From assembly GCF_030161255.1 (NCBI RefSeq), contig NZ_BSPX01000004.1:1-64000 (forward strand): a DNA stretch of 64,000 nucleotides. Direction: 5' to 3'. Position 1 is the stretch's first letter. The number at the start of each line of letters is the position of its first letter. Positions 62,980 to 64,000 of the stretch are shown piece after piece. Position numbers and translations under genes: made by a program. The notes under the pieces are model-generated. The model did not search any database, was not told the origin of the DNA, and was given only the letters and a program-made list of their open reading frames with translations. This stretch comes from Zoogloea oryzae. Lineage in GTDB: Bacteria > Pseudomonadota > Gammaproteobacteria > Burkholderiales > Rhodocyclaceae.

Positions 62980-64000
62980 ATGCAGAAGCCCGCCGCACAG
63001 CAGAAGACCGTCCTGGATACGATTCTGGACTGGTCAAAGGATCGTCCACTCTGGCAGCGTGATGCCCTGCGCCGCATCATCGCAAACGGCCGTCTGACGG
63101 ACGCCGATATCGGCGAACTCGTGGACCTTTGCAAACAGGGCAAAGGTGCCCCCGTAGGCGCGCTGAAAGCGGTACCGCTGGAGAAGGCCCACCTTCCGGC
63201 CAACCCCGGTCAGACCGCCGCGGTATCGCTTCTGTCGATCGCCGACGTGACCGGCGTGAACAACCTTGCCGCCGGCCAAACCCTCGGCTTCGAGCCGAAT
63301 GGAATCACGATCATCTACGGCGACAACGGTGCGGGCAAGTCCGGCTACGCACGAATCCTGAAGCGCGCATGTCGTGCAAGGCATGCCGGAAAGATCGAAC
63401 CCAATGTGTATGCCGATCAGCCCCCGAAGCGCGTCGGCGCGAACATCACGTACGGGGTCGGCGGTGTGCCGCAGCCGGTCGAACAGTGGCAGAACGGCGT
63501 GAATCCGCATGCAACGCTGTCAGCGGTGAGCGTGTTCGATAGCGACTGCGCCTCAGTGCATATCCGCGAGAAGAACGAAGTCGCATTCCGCCCCTTTGGC
63601 CTGGACGTACCGGATGAGCTTGCTGCAGCCTGCCAGGCGGTGAAGGATGCCCTCGCAGCTGAGCAGAAGCAGCTTGAGAAGGCCCGCAATCCGATCTTTG
63701 CGGCGCCGACCTGGAAGGCCACCACGGCCGTGGGGAAGGCGCTTGCCGCGCTGAACGCCAACACAGACGCAAAGAAGATCGAAGCCCTGGCGGCGCTCTC
63801 GGCAGACGAAAGCGCCCGTCTTGAGCGTCTGCGGGAAGACCTGTCGAAGAATCCGACCAAGGCGGCGGCGGAACAGACCGTCAAAGCCGACAACGTCATG
63901 CGGCTGATTACCGTGGTGAACAGCGTTGCAGCCAGAACCACCGATGAGGACCTGCTGGCAGCCGCTGCCCTCGCGAGGGACGCACGGTCGAAACGGGACG
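62980..64000 (+). CDS. AAA/SMC-like ATPase linked to the type III genes (3' end beyond window)
   Basis: At least 340 residues from the ATG at 62980 (AAGAGGA upstream). A Walker A IIYGDNGAGKSGYARILKR (about 111-129) of the ABC/SMC type follows an N-terminal helical part; the helical region after residue 200 (AAACQAVKDALAAEQKQLEK) looks like the start of a coiled coil. This suggests an RloC/SbcC-like ATPase, commonly found with restriction systems and sometimes bearing a C-terminal nuclease; that end is not in the window. The 114 bases before it hold no recognised gene. Confidence 0.75.
   Translation, partial: MQKPAAQQKTVLDTILDWSKDRPLWQRDALRRIIANGRLTDADIGELVDLCKQGKGAPVGALKAVPLEKAHLPANPGQTAAVSLLSIADVTGVNNLAAGQTLGFEPNGITIIYGDNGAGKSGYARILKRACRARHAGKIEPNVYADQPPKRVGANITYGVGGVPQPVEQWQNGVNPHATLSAVSVFDSDCASVHIREKNEVAFRPFGLDVPDELAAACQAVKDALAAEQKQLEKARNPIFAAPTWKATTAVGKALAALNANTDAKKIEALAALSADESARLERLREDLSKNPTKAAAEQTVKADNVMRLITVVNSVAARTTDEDLLAAAALARDARSKRD

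Larger units (their letters stand above)
23963..64000. mobile_element. Integrative and conjugative element of the ICEclc/PAGI-2 type (right end beyond window)
   Basis: Starts at the tRNA-Gly gene and contains an IntB13-like integrase, a MobH-type relaxase, a RadC-like protein and a full run of type G conjugation proteins (TIGR03744-03758 families and RAQPRD). Cargo is inserted at 29224-30895, 36344-40448 and 50054-64000. The remaining core modules expected for the family (TIGR03747, TraD coupling protein, TIGR03759, PilL and the ParA/Alp regulatory module) are not seen and should lie to the right. At least 40 kb. Confidence 0.9.

Noticed and set aside
62871..63062. A 63-residue frame between Res and the SMC-like ATPase
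   Set aside because: It overlaps the start of the ATPase gene, begins at TTG, lacks a ribosome binding site and shows no domain.
1..64000. CRISPR array
   Set aside because: I saw no set of regularly spaced direct repeats of 23-47 bases, and no Cas-like proteins; the only repeats are short motifs and one REP doublet.

Overview
The window is a high-GC bacterial chromosome segment whose gene set and architecture (complete ccmABCDEFGHI cytochrome c maturation locus, a fused indolepyruvate:ferredoxin oxidoreductase, a PAS-containing chemoreceptor, thiS/thiG, trmB, LpxL-like acyltransferases) suggest a respiratory, motile betaproteobacterium, probably of the Rhodocyclales (Azoarcus/Thauera/Zoogloea type). 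The genus assignment is inference from gene content and style, not from a search.

Positions 1-23980 are ordinary core chromosome: a DUF1800 protein (cut by the left edge), fused IOR, a small membrane protein, a membrane-anchored methyltransferase, an orphan ParA-type ATPase, a chemoreceptor, a tightly overlapping ccm operon (9665-16776), a cupin, a secreted metallo-beta-lactamase-fold protein, metK behind a long leader with an attenuator-like hairpin, two acyltransferases, trmB with a small membrane protein, thiG, thiS and a tRNA-Gly(CCC) gene. Several clean intrinsic terminators and one REP-type inverted repeat lie between these genes.

From the 3' end of the tRNA-Gly gene to the right edge (about 40 kb, right end not seen) the window is an integrative and conjugative element of the ICEclc/PAGI-2 type: an IntB13-like tyrosine recombinase next to the tRNA, a MobH-class relaxase (TraI_2), and a type G mating-pair-formation apparatus in two blocks on the minus strand (TraG-N to TIGR03757 at 31510-36200; RadC, DsbA-like, TraC-type ATPase through RAQPRD at 40639-49830).

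The element carries defence genes at three separate places in its conjugation backbone. (1) AbiEi/AbiEii between the relaxase and the TraG block. (2) A three-gene restriction-modification-like cassette (MerR-like regulator, 987-residue Eco57I/N6-adenine-type methyltransferase, and a small protein with a PD-(D/E)xK-like signature), joined by GTGA and TTGA overlaps, between RadC and TIGR03757. (3) A large plus-strand island starting divergently from RAQPRD: a 66-aa excisionase-type HTH protein, an SNF2/RapA-like helicase, an AAA ATPase plus subtilisin-like protease pair resembling ietAS, an AIPR protein, a type III-like methyltransferase, a type III-like Res helicase-nuclease and an AAA/SMC-like ATPase cut by the right edge. 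The junctions HTH-helicase (GTGA), protease-AIPR (TGATG) and Mod-Res (TAATG) are overlapping, so the island looks like one co-transcribed composite defence unit. This island and the small PD-(D/E)xK/methylase cassette are the best candidates for something not yet described.
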